IMG/VR virus record: IMGVR_UViG_3300017714_000128
Span: 1 to 26,757 of that record
DNA: 26,757 nucleotides
Reading direction: 5' to 3' (one strand)
Origin: a virus
In this document: positions 1-10,572 of the stretch, one piece after another
Layout: each line of letters opens with the position of its first letter
Position numbering within the stretch: position 1 is the first letter of the stretch
Translations under genes and position numbers: made by a program
The notes under the pieces: generated by a model
Seen by the model: the letters and a program-made list of their open reading frames with translations, nothing else
Told to the model about the DNA's origin: nothing
Databases searched by the model: none

Positions 1-2318
1 AAATTCCCAGTAACTGTAGTGCCATTAACAGATGTGATAGCAAGATTAGATGTTGAATTTAAAGAAGTTCCGTTGATAGTGCCTCCTTCTAATAAAGGTG
101 TAGTAACACTAATATTGGATGCCAGAATTCCGATAGATCCGTTACTTGCTGTAATTGATGTAGAAGCTACGTCACCACTAGCAATGTCCAATGTTATAGA
201 ATCTGAACTAGATACCGAATCTACATTTAATACAAACCCTGATCCGAAAGCTTTGGGATTGTTTGGATCTACTACAATATCATTTTCGTACCCATCATAT
301 CCACCCATATCAGGGTGTACAGTACAATAGAGATATAGATTTGGTGTAAATGATGTAACTTTGATATCAATATAATCGGCTCCCCTGAATGTTCCTCCAG
401 TATAGGAAACCCCAGTAAAAGTTAGATTAGCTGATCCATTTGCAGTTGGTAAAGCACTGAGAGTAATAGTTGTGGCATCAACTACTTCTTCAACAGTAGT
501 TGGATTAGCGAGAACACCTGATCCACCAGAAACTGTTACTTCCATTCCAGCAGTGATTCCTGCTGTACTTGCTACTGTAATATTTGCTGATCCTGTAGAG
601 ATAGCTACAGCAGTTTGTGACACTGTTCCATGTACACCATCTGCTGTTTGACTAAAAGCAATAATATGACCTGCGTTTGAAGAATCAGAATAAATTAATC
701 TATATGTATTACCAACATAAAAAGTAAGATCTTTGTTATATTTGTCAGTTAATGTTACATCATTACCATCATCTAAAAAGTATTGATTTGCTTCTGTTAA
801 AGATGCTATTTCATATGTAGATCCAAAAGCAGCCCCTTGGGCACCAAGTCTTGATGGGATAGCAACCGCTCCAGGGTTTGTATTTTCGATTACAATCGAA
901 TCAATATTACCGCCATTAGAGAAAACTGCTAAACATTCACAATCAGTATAACTAGTAACAGAATCAATAGTAACTGTTACTCCAGATATTCCCCCGATAG
1001 ACCCTGCTGGGATATTAACACTTTCTCCCTGAACGTAATTATATCCTGAGTTGGCAATCCCAGCAATGTTTAATTCTCCTTCGCCAGTAGTAGAAAAATT
1101 GAATACTAAGTCTTGACCACTACCGCCAGTAGCAGAAACATTATTATATGTTTGATCTGCTGCTCCAGTAGATACAATAGGCAAACTACCATTTACTACT
1201 TGACCACCAACAAAAGATAAAGTCGATCCTTCTGTAAATGTAGCAGATGGTAAAGTGCTTGAGAAAGTAATTTTTTGGGTAGCACCTACTGTTACAGCAT
1301 AGGAGGTGTATCCAGTAAGATCAGTAGCCGATACTGATAATGTATCGCCATCGGCATAACCAATACCACCATTAATAACAGTGATTTGATTAACAGTATT
1401 TGTATCACCAATAGTGTAAGCAAAAGGAGTTGATGGAGTACCTAATAATCCAGGTAATCCCAACAATTCGCCACTACTATAAAAAGAAACTCCATCACTT
1501 AAAGAACTGAATTGGAAAGACTCAACTGATCCAGGATTAGATGTGATGGTATATTCAAAACCAGATCCAGCTCCACCTAAGTTGAGATTATCTACCGACA
1601 GAACATTCCCTATATTATAATTACCATTGGGGGATGGTAAGATAATAGATACTAAATCTATTTCTCCACCAACAACATCAATATTTGCTACAACACCAGA
1701 ACCATCTCCACCAATTAGTGTAACACTAGGATAATTACCATCAATATATCCAGATCCAGGATTGGTAATAACTCCATCAACGTCAGCAATAATAACATCA
1801 GCAATTGCTCCCGATCCTGTACCGCCAGTTAAAGAAATATCAATATAATCACCAGGATCATATCCATTACCAACATTTGTAACAGAACCAATATATTCAA
1901 CAACATTTAGTGTGGCAGTTGCATTAGAACCAGAACCACCAACTAAAGATACCTCACTATATGATCCAATATCGTACCCATTTCCTCCCGAGGTAATGGT
2001 TACGTTTGATTGGTCGATAATATTTTTTCTAACAATAGTATTAGTAAAGAATACAGATTCTGCTAGTGAAAGATCTAATGCTTTCTTGGCATTACTAACA
2101 ATTCCTAATACATTTTGTGATGTTTTGAATAAACCTGTACCAGTATCACTAGCAAACGCTAAAGATGGAGAAACTCTAGTACCATCACCCAATTTTAGAT
2201 TGCCAGTTGATAAATCAGAACCACCTTGAGCGATGTTGAAAATCTGATTACCAATTAGGTTAATTTTTGTCCTTTGAACTTCAAAGGTATCTGTTCTAGC
2301 GACATTAATTGCTGGCAT
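1..2318 (-). CDS. Tail-fibre-like virion protein with Gly-rich repeats and a cupredoxin-like domain (C-terminus off the window)
   Basis: The frame is open from the ATG at 2318 to the left edge, giving 772 codons with no stop, so the gene is cut by the window. Residues 51-84 (LAFASDTGTGLFKTSQN onward) resemble the N-terminal motif common in phage tail fibres. Residues about 110-220 hold three Gly-rich repeats of 36-38 residues, each built on NGY/SGY-xxGxY followed by GG-x-GSG, with a fourth worn copy after that. Residues about 533-673 look like a cupredoxin-type domain: His551, His563, then Cys665, His668 and Met671 in LYLYCTVHPDMGG. Residues about 570-635 look like a separate module inserted into that domain. 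The start overlaps the end of the 66-aa gene by 14 nt, and a late promoter box (CATAAATA) lies about 55 nt upstream. It is probably a virion surface protein, since it follows the baseplate block. The exact tail part is unknown. Confidence 0.85.
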   Translation of the reverse strand, partial: MPAINVARTDTFEVQRTKINLIGNQIFNIAQGGSDLSTGNLKLGDGTRVSPSLAFASDTGTGLFKTSQNVLGIVSNAKKALDLSLAESVFFTNTIVRKNIIDQSNVTITSGGNGYDIGSYSEVSLVGGSGSNATATLNVVEYIGSVTNVGNGYDPGDYIDISLTGGTGSGAIADVIIADVDGVITNPGSGYIDGNYPSVTLIGGDGSGVVANIDVVGGEIDLVSIILPSPNGNYNIGNVLSVDNLNLGGAGSGFEYTITSNPGSVESFQFSSLSDGVSFYSSGELLGLPGLLGTPSTPFAYTIGDTNTVNQITVINGGIGYADGDTLSVSATDLTGYTSYAVTVGATQKITFSSTLPSATFTEGSTLSFVGGQVVNGSLPIVSTGAADQTYNNVSATGGSGQDLVFNFSTTGEGELNIAGIANSGYNYVQGESVNIPAGSIGGISGVTVTIDSVTSYTDCECLAVFSNGGNIDSIVIENTNPGAVAIPSRLGAQGAAFGSTYEIASLTEANQYFLDDGNDVTLTDKYNKDLTFYVGNTYRLIYSDSSNAGHIIAFSQTADGVHGTVSQTAVAISTGSANITVASTAGITAGMEVTVSGGSGVLANPTTVEEVVDATTITLSALPTANGSANLTFTGVSYTGGTFRGADYIDIKVTSFTPNLYLYCTVHPDMGGYDGYENDIVVDPNNPKAFGSGFVLNVDSVSSSDSITLDIASGDVASTSITASNGSIGILASNISVTTPLLEGGTINGTSLNSTSNLAITSVNGTTVTGN

Positions 2319-2505
2319 TTCTTGCGATCTCTCTAAGAAGTAGTTTGATTTCAGATAATTCTTCCTTCAAAGTATTTATGTCATGAAGAGCATTGTTCAT
2401 TGTATTGGAAAGGTTATTGCGGGAGGGTTTATCGATTGAGATAATAGCTCCCGTAGTTACATCACGAACTAAATTGTTATGTCCCTCAACTTTTAAGTGT
2501 TTCAT
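2305..2505 (-). CDS. Small conserved cyanophage protein with a C-terminal coiled coil (66 aa)
   Basis: The N-terminus MKHLKVEGHNNLVRDVTTGA matches a small protein I recognise from many marine T4-like phages, always without a known function. Residues about 36-62 (NNALHDINTLKEELSEIKLL) have the heptad spacing of a short coiled coil. The start codon shares one base with the stop of the 2688-aa gene (TAATG), a layout typical of translational coupling, and the stop lies 14 nt inside the next gene. Sitting between two large virion genes, it may be a tail or baseplate accessory protein or an assembly helper. That role is inferred from position only. Confidence 0.85.
   Translation of the reverse strand: MKHLKVEGHNNLVRDVTTGAIISIDKPSRNNLSNTMNNALHDINTLKEELSEIKLLLREIARNASN
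2373..2380 (-). promoter_or_regulatory. T4-type late promoter box CATAAATA
   Basis: The minus strand reads CATAAATA, seven of eight matches to the T4 late consensus TATAAATA. It lies inside the 66-aa gene, 55 nt upstream of the ATG of the tail-fibre-like gene. Transcription would start near 2366. Placement just ahead of a structural gene supports the call, but the box alone is short. Confidence 0.5.
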
Positions 2506-5500
2506 TAGTAAGATGCTACAGCACGTAAATCTTGTACTTTAGGTACATATGCTGGGTTCTCAGATCTCATCACAATCTTCACGGAAAAAGATGTAAACTC
2601 AGGTAAATCAGAAACACTGTAACTTAACTCTTGATAATCAGTCTGTTTTTCAAATTGACCAGAGATAGAATTAGTTGCTGATGCCAAAATTTCAAAGTCT
2701 GGATTGCCATCTATATTAAATGGAACCCAATTTGTGTCATCAAAATTGATAGCACTAGAAGCTTCTTTAATTTTATAGTAAAGTTTAATGTTATTTACAT
2801 CAGGAACATTAACAGTTGATTTAACAGTAATAGTAGTTCCTGGATTATTAATAGAAATTTCTTTTGTTATATACTTAGCAACAGAAGAACTATCAGAAGA
2901 ATCTGTCTCGGGTACATAATCAATACCAGTTGAAAATTCAACTGTGCCAATTTCTAAGAATACTTCAGTTCCTGCCGTAGATTTAATTACATCACCACTT
3001 CTGAAGACATCTGGTGTCTGAGCAGCAGTAGTTGATTTCCTCGTATAAGCGATATCATCTGCTGGTTTAGCAGTATAATTGTTGTTAATTGGAGCGAAAG
3101 AATTTTCTACTACAAGTACATTTTCTTCTGGATCCCACAATTTAATTTGACCAATAATTTTATTAGAATAATCAATTGAAGTATCTTGTGGATAAAAAGC
3201 AATTAACGTAGAGTCTACGCTAAAATTATATGATACTTTAGAAATATTGGTAATACTAACAGAAACATTTTCAACAGTAACTCCATTAGAAGCAACTACA
3301 CTAAGTGACTCATTTGCTCTAAATTCTGTATCTGTTCTTAAACGAATTCTAGCAACACCAGCAGAATACTCTGTTATAAATCCTTCTGCTTTAGAAGCAT
3401 TTCCAACCAAAACTGCGCCTGCTACTACAGAACCAGAATTAACTCCATTAATAGACATACTCAAATCATATAATGGCAAGAAAGTGAGGACTTGATTTCT
3501 TTTGCCAAAACGATTTTCGTAACCAGTAGAATTTTCAACTCTGTTAGATGCCGTTTTAACGGAAGCAGTTCTAAGATCAATGATAGGAGAAACAGAAGAG
3601 TTCGTTGACGATAGTCTTAACTTATACTTCAAACTGTTTTTAATATTATTAATGACGGAATTAATATCCGAAGTAATTACTTTCTGATTAATAAAGAAAT
3701 GCTCTTCATTTAAGAAAGTTCTTTCATAAGAAGTATTAGAATAAGAATCATAGTTTTTAACACTATAATCAACTGGCAAAATATTTGTAGTCTCGACAAA
3801 CGAATCAATTTTTGTTCCGTCTAATTCTAAGTGAGGAATTTGAGCGTAAAGTCTTTCATATTTTCTATTAAACGAAGCAATTACTCTTGATCCACCACCA
3901 AGAATACTAGATCCAGCTGGGTTTGGAGAAATGATATTGTAACTATCTAATCCCGAGTTGGAAATTTTGAATAGTCTTCCGTTTAAAGTAGAACTAGAAA
4001 TGCCTCCAACATCTTCTGTTTTATTAAAGAAGACGTAAGAATTGCTGCCATCTTCAAATCCATGGTCTCTATGAGATACTTTGACAATAGAATTATTATT
4101 TTTGAATAAAGATGACGTAGCATTAGATGGCGATCTTACACTAGTTTCAAAAGGAGATACGTCAAGTAACTCATATCCCAATACCTCATTGGTAAGTTCT
4201 AGTTCAGCATCACCATCAATATCAAATTCAGCACGATACATAATAAATTTAATGTCTTCAAATAGATCTTCAGACCAATTATCAGTATTTTGTGATTTAT
4301 AAACAGAACCTAGTAGAGGTTGTGTGGTGACAACATTACTAGTAGAAATTTCAATTTCACCTAGTTTAGATGCCCATAGTTCGTATTCTAAGGAATCTGT
4401 CTCTACAACTAATGCATATTCGGTATTATTTTGTAGATACACTGGATGTTTGAACTTGAATTTTGTTGGGGTTGTTGATTCCGTTACATCTTTAAAGTCA
4501 GTAGAAATACCCATTCTGACTGCTGGGGTATCAATTTCAATGAAAGATTGAATTTCAGCTCCAGCTGCTCCAGTTCCAACACCTTTGATAACCACCGATG
4601 GTGCTTCTGTATATCCACGACCAGATAGAGAAATTTCGGAATTGTAAACCTTACCATCAGAAACTCCAATACTAGCAGTAGCAGATGAACCTCCAGGAAG
4701 TTGTGGACTTTCAATTACTAGAGAAGCAGTTTCGTAATTGCCTCCAGTATTAAGAACCTTCAATCTAGAAACTTTACCAGCATCCTTAGCAATGAATACT
4801 CCTAGTGTTGTGTTATTCTTGGCGTTGTAATCTACGAGAGATGGAATAGTAAGCGATTCATTTGCTACAAATGATGTGCCATTATGATTATTAAGAACCA
4901 AAGTATAAACTTGTTCCTTATTCATTTGGAATGTTGTGCTTGATTCATCGCCAACTTGTACATTATTAGCATCCAAAATTTTCAAAATAGGACCAGAACC
5001 ATTTGAGGTGGCACCAGTTACATACTCATCTTTGTAGATAGTAATAGTTTCGCTCTCGCCAGTAACATAAACTTTCAAATATGTTTCTGGATTTAATGAA
5101 ATTTGTGTTCCAGGAATAATATTTTTTCCAGGTTTGCCAGATAGAGTATCAGTTAAGTAAGCTCTTAGAGGAACGGTATTACTTTTGTTTTTAAAGAACA
5201 GATCTACACCTGTTGCCATCAAACCTTGTACAAAATTTTCTACTTTAAATGTCTGAGCAAGAGGATTTGGTTTAATCGGATTGTCGGTATTACTTTCGAT
5301 CAACTGAACACCTTCATTTGCTTTGAAGAATGCTGCTTGAGTAGATGTAATGCTCGGTGGGTTGGCAGGAAGTCCTCCCGTAGCATAAAAGTTAACCTCG
5401 GCATATGTGTCAACACCTGCCTTATTCTCATTAGTTTCACTAGATGTAAATCTAATAGACTTTACACCTGTAGTAAATCTAACTTCTTGCTCACCTTCGG

Positions 5501-8500
5501 CATATGGAATAGTATCGGGATTCCCAGTCCACCTAGTATTTGATGTAGGGGGAACACCAGCAGGTACAAGAATAATACCACTAAGATTGCCATTCGTGTC
5601 TGTAGTCAATGGAGATCCAAAGGTAGTTAAAGAACTACCAGGAATTCCAGTGAACTTAATATCAGGAATGACCCACCTATTAATATCACGTCCTTCCATA
5701 AAGACATAAACCTTTGTATTTGGTTTTAGTCTATTGACACTAAATTTAATTGGTATTGATCTGGCAAAAAATGACACTGAAGTGGAAACTTTTTTATTGC
5801 CAACTGTTTTACTAGCTTGTCCTTTACCAATCTCATTATTTTGTGGACTTACATTTGAAGAACTAGATAGTTTTCCATTAACTACAGAAGATTCGACATC
5901 TTCCGAATTTACATTAGATAGAGATTCAATTGGAAGAATACCAACATCAGTACCACACCAATTTACAATAAAAGAGTTGTAGATACTAGAGTAAGCATCC
6001 GATAAACTATCTTCTTTTGCTAGATAGATTGAATTCAATTTTGTATTAGAATCTGATACTAATGGAGCTACAGATTGATCGTACCAAGAATCTTGTTGAG
6101 GATTAATGATAGACTCTCCAACATACTGAATAACTACGAAGGGGTTGGGGTTAATAACCTTTGTAGCATTTCTATTACCGAGAAGTTCTACTTCTGTATA
6201 TGGTAATGAAACAACATTATCATTAACAACGTATCCAGAAACAGATCTTTGATCATTTCTAGTGTTAACTTCTTTAAGAACTAAACTATCTTCTTTAGAC
6301 TGAGGTCTCAATACCGATTGTTGTGTATCTATAGCACACTTATAGTCAACGGACTTTAAATTTCCGATGCCATGTGATTCAAAATTATCTACAAGAAATC
6401 CACTCTTAGATCTTTCTAGTCCCAGACCATCCTTGACCTGCATGTTTTGAGTTTGTTGCTCTAGGATGCTGAGTGTAGTGTAATACTCAAGACGTTCGAC
6501 ACGCTTTTCTAACTTGCCAATGTCCTTCATAGTATAACGTTTGTTATCTACAGGAATTATTCTTACATCTTTACTGCTGTTTGTATAAGCAGGAATATGT
6601 AGATAGCATAGTGAAATAGCATCATCAATTGCTTCTGGTTTTGATGGGTTTAAGGAAGAGTTGCCTTTTTTAACAATAAAGTCTCCCTTCTTAGTAAGGA
6701 ACAATCCATCAATACGATCCAAGAATTGTTTTTCACTAAACGACATTGTATAGATTAAGTTACCATCTGGTGCTGGTGTCTGAGAACTAACACCACCATT
6801 TCCAGTAAAACTAACATAATCAGTGCTATCAAATAGCGAAACGATAGAGTTGTCTTGGAAACCAGTAATAGTAGTTTGACTATCTACTTTTGGTCTAAAA
6901 TCAACACAATCTCTTAGAGAAACAATGCCGTTTGTTTCTGAGTTGAATAATGGAATTTCTTCTGATGTAATACCAGCTTCGTGTACATACGAGTCAACTG
7001 TTGAAAAATCTCCAGAAGAATGATCAAAATAATCAAAAGCGACAACAATTTGACCTGTTGGATTATCAAATCCTGGTTTTAAAATAATTCTAGAAACATC
7101 ATAGTAACTATCACGTTGCCCATCATCAAATCTAAACTTGTAAGTGATGTCTGTACCACTGATTAAAGTGCCAGCTGGATCAACTACAGGAGGATTTGTT
7201 TTGGTTCCTTCGTAAATATATTTTAATTTAAAAGCATCTGAGTATGAAAATACTTCAATGACATCAGAATCATAGTCCTGACCTCTAATTGGAATTACTC
7301 TGTCTCCACTAGAAACAACAATAATTCTTTTATTTCTAACAACTGTCTTGAGTCTAGGACGTGCTCCCTCAATTTCTACAGTAGCGGTGAGTTTTAAAAC
7401 AGGATAGTTACTATCAGTAATTGTTCCGAAATAATTTTTAGGTAGATTCTTAATCTGAAGAGCACCCGCTTGTACACTACCAGCATTTTCAGTAGACTCT
7501 GTAATCTCAATATATCTTGGATCGACGTAAACAATATCTCCATTTTCTACTACTGTTGACGAACCTTTACTTAGGACGGTCAGTATAAAATTATTTTCTG
7601 TAAATCCTACAAATTTTTGTGATCCTACAGGAAGTTGAGCAGTAAAGGTGATAAATCCACCACTAGAAGAAAGTTCGGTAACAAAATCTTTCCTAACATA
7701 ATAATTAAATTTAGTGTCACTACTATCATTTACTAATGAAGCAACTTGCTTACTACCTGTCGGGAAAACTAATGAAGAAGCAGCATTAGAAATTCTTGGA
7801 CGCAATTTAATGATTGTAGCATTAACCACATTATTTGGTAAAGCAAGGTCTAGATAAATTCTTGCTTTATCAATACCTACTGGTTCAGAAGTATATTGTA
7901 CAATTGCTTTATTAACCTTATTCAATTCGTCAGTGAATTGAATAATATCTCCTTGAACGATATCTCCTAAATCTGCTCCAAAACCATTACACTCGATAAA
8001 TTTGAATCCTTTAGTTCCAAAGAAAGTAAAGTCGCTAACTTGTTCGTAAGTAGCATAAGATGAAGAACTTAAATCAACATCAGCAGTAAATTTGTATGTA
8101 CTATATTCAGATCCAACAGATTTTACATTCTGTGGGGTAAAAGTCTGGACGGTGTTTCTGAATAAAATAGGTGTAACAACACATTTATTACTAATAGCAG
8201 CATCATCTGACAAACTAACTGCTGGAGGAGAAGAATATATGGTATTTCTTACTTTTTGGTCAATAATTGTAGCAGTGATTAATTTACCGCCATAAAATTG
8301 TAAGTCAATTTTAGATTGATCAAATTCCGTTCCATTAATAACTAAATTTTCTGCCTGGTCATATGCTTCGCCAGTGTTAACAACAATAAAATGTGATAAT
8401 GTATTATCTTTACCAATTTTAATTGTGTTATTATCTTCATCAATAATTGTTTCGCCAGAAATAAATTGACCAAACAAAGTAGTTACGAACAGCGTATTTC

Positions 8501-10571
8501 CAGTTGTGTAGTTCTCGTTAGTGTCATTTTCAACAACGGCATATGCTTTACTGTCTTTACCATAGATATACTTTCCTTTTTCAAAGGTGTTGCTAGTAAT
8601 GTCATTAGCCAGAGTTAACTTAGTAAAAAATGTCGGATTGAAATAACTAAATCCAAATGTACTATTGTAAGGAGTCAATGATCCTTCTCTTCCTTTGGAT
8701 ATAACTAAATCGCTATCTGGATTAAATCCAACACCTTTGTTGATTAAATTGAAATTTTTGGGTTTTGCTAATCCAATAACAGGAGTAATAGTTTCGTTGT
8801 AATCAATAATTTCAGCATATTCTGATGTGGATTGCTCCATATCACTTTTAGTTTCGTACAGGTATCTTACGAAGTCAGATTCTCCTGTGTCAACATTGGT
8901 GAGATACTTATCAATAACTGCTTTTTGTCCAACAACTGTTAGTTCTACAAATACAGCATCTACAGAAGAATCTCTTTCTGGTCTCAATACAAAGCTCTTA
9001 GCAAGAACTGTAACACTCTTACCATCGACAGTATTAGTTCCTCTCGAAGTTACAATGAAAAAAGTATCTGGAATTTGTGATGCTTCTGTAGGTTGTGTTG
9101 CTTTAACTTTAACATAGATGGTTTTAATTCCATCTCCAATTTTGAAAGGTTGGGATCTTCTATTGCTAGTTGTTTTTAGACTAGAAAGATCCAATCCATT
9201 GTATCCAAGACTACCGTCATTAAATACGGAACTTAATGTAACCGTAGGATACCCTGTAAAGACCCCAGAGACTGTGTTAAGAGGAACAGACCCATATACA
9301 TTGGTGACACTGTATTGGGGCATACCACGGGTCTTTACAGTTACGTTATCCCTGGTCAACGTATCTCTTCCCTTCTCGATAACAACAGACTTTGATTCTT
9401 TGTTTAGAATTTCATATCCTTTAACATATGCTTTACCAGAACTAATGGTAAGAACCATATTAGAATCAGCTTCTACTTCACTAAGTCCATTTACCAATCC
9501 AGTTTCATCACTTAACTGATATATCCCATTGTTAAATCCTTGCTGATAATATTCTCTAATAGAATAGTCAAACTCTTCTACTACATAATCTCCAGACTCA
9601 TCATATGTTCTTCTTGCCAGAGTCTCTTCTAGTAAAGAATAATCTGCTGATTTTACCTGCTTTTCAACAGTGCCATTCTTAATTTGTAAAAGTTGAATAA
9701 AGTTTTTATCTGTGTTTGCTGTATAAGCAAATTGAGATAAGTTTAAATTAATGCTTAGACGATGTGCTCCAGGAGCAGTAGCGTTAGAAAATCCTCTAGC
9801 ATTATCATATAGAGAGGCATCTTCTTCGGGAGTTACTAGATCTTCATTGATAGTAAATCCAACCTTAGCAGATGCTTGATCGTAATATTTGTTAATAACA
9901 AGAAGTTGTTTTTGATTCTTAACAAAGAAACCATTCACAAAATAGATACCTTCTTGCACTTCCACTGCAGTAGCAAATCCCATCGCTGGACTGCTGAGAG
10001 TAGAAACATTTCCAGAAACGGGATTTTTTACGTCAATACTGGTTGGCAAGACACTACCATCAGTACCGACTACTAGTAAAGGAGTATTGATGCCACCAAT
10101 GACTTCTAGAGTTTCACCTTGTCTAAAAGTTGATTCATTGTTAGCATTACCACTTGTTGTATATTTTACAAAGAGAGTATCCGCTTCTACGTCAGACCCG
10201 TATTCCGCTTCTACAACTCTACCAATGACACCAGAGTTAATACCTCTTAGTTCAGTATTAACCAGTTGTTTGATATCATATTTTTTATAGACAATTTGTC
10301 CACCTTCGCTAACAGCGACTTCCGACACAGAAGACAACTTAACGTAGTCGAGTTTGGTGTTTAATCCAACCTCGCCAGGAATTACTTGCTGTCCTTGTTT
10401 AAACAAGAACTTACCGTAGCTCTCAATCTGATTCTGAAGAATTGATTGTAGAGAAGTTAATTCCCTAGTCTGGATCGAGTATCCAGGTCTAAAAAGAACT
10501 CTATAGAAGTTCTTGTCAGCATCAAAGTCATCATAGTATGGTGCTACATTGAGATTAGTCTTCTGTGGCAT
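2505..10571 (-). CDS. Giant virion protein of the DUF4815 type (2688 aa), probable baseplate or tail adhesin
   Basis: The N-terminus (YDDFDADKNFYRVLFRPGYS, then RELTSLQSILQNQIE) is the DUF4815 signature found in phage tail and fibre proteins. About residue 1342 the conserved KRYTMKDIGKLEKRVERLEYY segment forms a short coiled coil. Near 1770 comes the conserved PLAQTFKVE motif, and near 2045-2060 VYLQNNTEYALVVETDS. All are blocks shared by marine T4-like phage structural proteins. Residues about 1932-1990 carry two Gly-rich modules (NTGGNYETA; GRGYTEAPSVV) that look inserted between conserved blocks. No catalytic motif is visible. It follows gp8, where T4 carries the gp9-gp12 baseplate and short-fibre genes, so a peripheral baseplate role is likely but not shown. 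GGAG lies 4 nt before the ATG, inside a strong hairpin. The stop overlaps the next start. Confidence 0.88.
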   Translation of the reverse strand: MPQKTNLNVAPYYDDFDADKNFYRVLFRPGYSIQTRELTSLQSILQNQIESYGKFLFKQGQQVIPGEVGLNTKLDYVKLSSVSEVAVSEGGQIVYKKYDIKQLVNTELRGINSGVIGRVVEAEYGSDVEADTLFVKYTTSGNANNESTFRQGETLEVIGGINTPLLVVGTDGSVLPTSIDVKNPVSGNVSTLSSPAMGFATAVEVQEGIYFVNGFFVKNQKQLLVINKYYDQASAKVGFTINEDLVTPEEDASLYDNARGFSNATAPGAHRLSINLNLSQFAYTANTDKNFIQLLQIKNGTVEKQVKSADYSLLEETLARRTYDESGDYVVEEFDYSIREYYQQGFNNGIYQLSDETGLVNGLSEVEADSNMVLTISSGKAYVKGYEILNKESKSVVIEKGRDTLTRDNVTVKTRGMPQYSVTNVYGSVPLNTVSGVFTGYPTVTLSSVFNDGSLGYNGLDLSSLKTTSNRRSQPFKIGDGIKTIYVKVKATQPTEASQIPDTFFIVTSRGTNTVDGKSVTVLAKSFVLRPERDSSVDAVFVELTVVGQKAVIDKYLTNVDTGESDFVRYLYETKSDMEQSTSEYAEIIDYNETITPVIGLAKPKNFNLINKGVGFNPDSDLVISKGREGSLTPYNSTFGFSYFNPTFFTKLTLANDITSNTFEKGKYIYGKDSKAYAVVENDTNENYTTGNTLFVTTLFGQFISGETIIDEDNNTIKIGKDNTLSHFIVVNTGEAYDQAENLVINGTEFDQSKIDLQFYGGKLITATIIDQKVRNTIYSSPPAVSLSDDAAISNKCVVTPILFRNTVQTFTPQNVKSVGSEYSTYKFTADVDLSSSSYATYEQVSDFTFFGTKGFKFIECNGFGADLGDIVQGDIIQFTDELNKVNKAIVQYTSEPVGIDKARIYLDLALPNNVVNATIIKLRPRISNAASSLVFPTGSKQVASLVNDSSDTKFNYYVRKDFVTELSSSGGFITFTAQLPVGSQKFVGFTENNFILTVLSKGSSTVVENGDIVYVDPRYIEITESTENAGSVQAGALQIKNLPKNYFGTITDSNYPVLKLTATVEIEGARPRLKTVVRNKRIIVVSSGDRVIPIRGQDYDSDVIEVFSYSDAFKLKYIYEGTKTNPPVVDPAGTLISGTDITYKFRFDDGQRDSYYDVSRIILKPGFDNPTGQIVVAFDYFDHSSGDFSTVDSYVHEAGITSEEIPLFNSETNGIVSLRDCVDFRPKVDSQTTITGFQDNSIVSLFDSTDYVSFTGNGGVSSQTPAPDGNLIYTMSFSEKQFLDRIDGLFLTKKGDFIVKKGNSSLNPSKPEAIDDAISLCYLHIPAYTNSSKDVRIIPVDNKRYTMKDIGKLEKRVERLEYYTTLSILEQQTQNMQVKDGLGLERSKSGFLVDNFESHGIGNLKSVDYKCAIDTQQSVLRPQSKEDSLVLKEVNTRNDQRSVSGYVVNDNVVSLPYTEVELLGNRNATKVINPNPFVVIQYVGESIINPQQDSWYDQSVAPLVSDSNTKLNSIYLAKEDSLSDAYSSIYNSFIVNWCGTDVGILPIESLSNVNSEDVESSVVNGKLSSSSNVSPQNNEIGKGQASKTVGNKKVSTSVSFFARSIPIKFSVNRLKPNTKVYVFMEGRDINRWVIPDIKFTGIPGSSLTTFGSPLTTDTNGNLSGIILVPAGVPPTSNTRWTGNPDTIPYAEGEQEVRFTTGVKSIRFTSSETNENKAGVDTYAEVNFYATGGLPANPPSITSTQAAFFKANEGVQLIESNTDNPIKPNPLAQTFKVENFVQGLMATGVDLFFKNKSNTVPLRAYLTDTLSGKPGKNIIPGTQISLNPETYLKVYVTGESETITIYKDEYVTGATSNGSGPILKILDANNVQVGDESSTTFQMNKEQVYTLVLNNHNGTSFVANESLTIPSLVDYNAKNNTTLGVFIAKDAGKVSRLKVLNTGGNYETASLVIESPQLPGGSSATASIGVSDGKVYNSEISLSGRGYTEAPSVVIKGVGTGAAGAEIQSFIEIDTPAVRMGISTDFKDVTESTTPTKFKFKHPVYLQNNTEYALVVETDSLEYELWASKLGEIEISTSNVVTTQPLLGSVYKSQNTDNWSEDLFEDIKFIMYRAEFDIDGDAELELTNEVLGYELLDVSPFETSVRSPSNATSSLFKNNNSIVKVSHRDHGFEDGSNSYVFFNKTEDVGGISSSTLNGRLFKISNSGLDSYNIISPNPAGSSILGGGSRVIASFNRKYERLYAQIPHLELDGTKIDSFVETTNILPVDYSVKNYDSYSNTSYERTFLNEEHFFINQKVITSDINSVINNIKNSLKYKLRLSSTNSSVSPIIDLRTASVKTASNRVENSTGYENRFGKRNQVLTFLPLYDLSMSINGVNSGSVVAGAVLVGNASKAEGFITEYSAGVARIRLRTDTEFRANESLSVVASNGVTVENVSVSITNISKVSYNFSVDSTLIAFYPQDTSIDYSNKIIGQIKLWDPEENVLVVENSFAPINNNYTAKPADDIAYTRKSTTAAQTPDVFRSGDVIKSTAGTEVFLEIGTVEFSTGIDYVPETDSSDSSSVAKYITKEISINNPGTTITVKSTVNVPDVNNIKLYYKIKEASSAINFDDTNWVPFNIDGNPDFEILASATNSISGQFEKQTDYQELSYSVSDLPEFTSFSVKIVMRSENPAYVPKVQDLRAVASY

Positions 10572-10572
10572 G

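Noticed and set aside
4484-4714. 76-codon minus-strand frame within the 2688-aa gene
   Set aside because: It is an alternative frame of the conserved region with low-complexity Leu/Val content, and the main frame is intact on both sides, so there is no sign of a frameshift.
19-10290. Many plus-strand open frames of 60-133 codons across the left part of the window
   Set aside because: They lie wholly opposite large, well-supported minus-strand genes, lack ribosome binding sites and recognisable motifs, and arise naturally from the AT-rich beta-repeat coding sequence.
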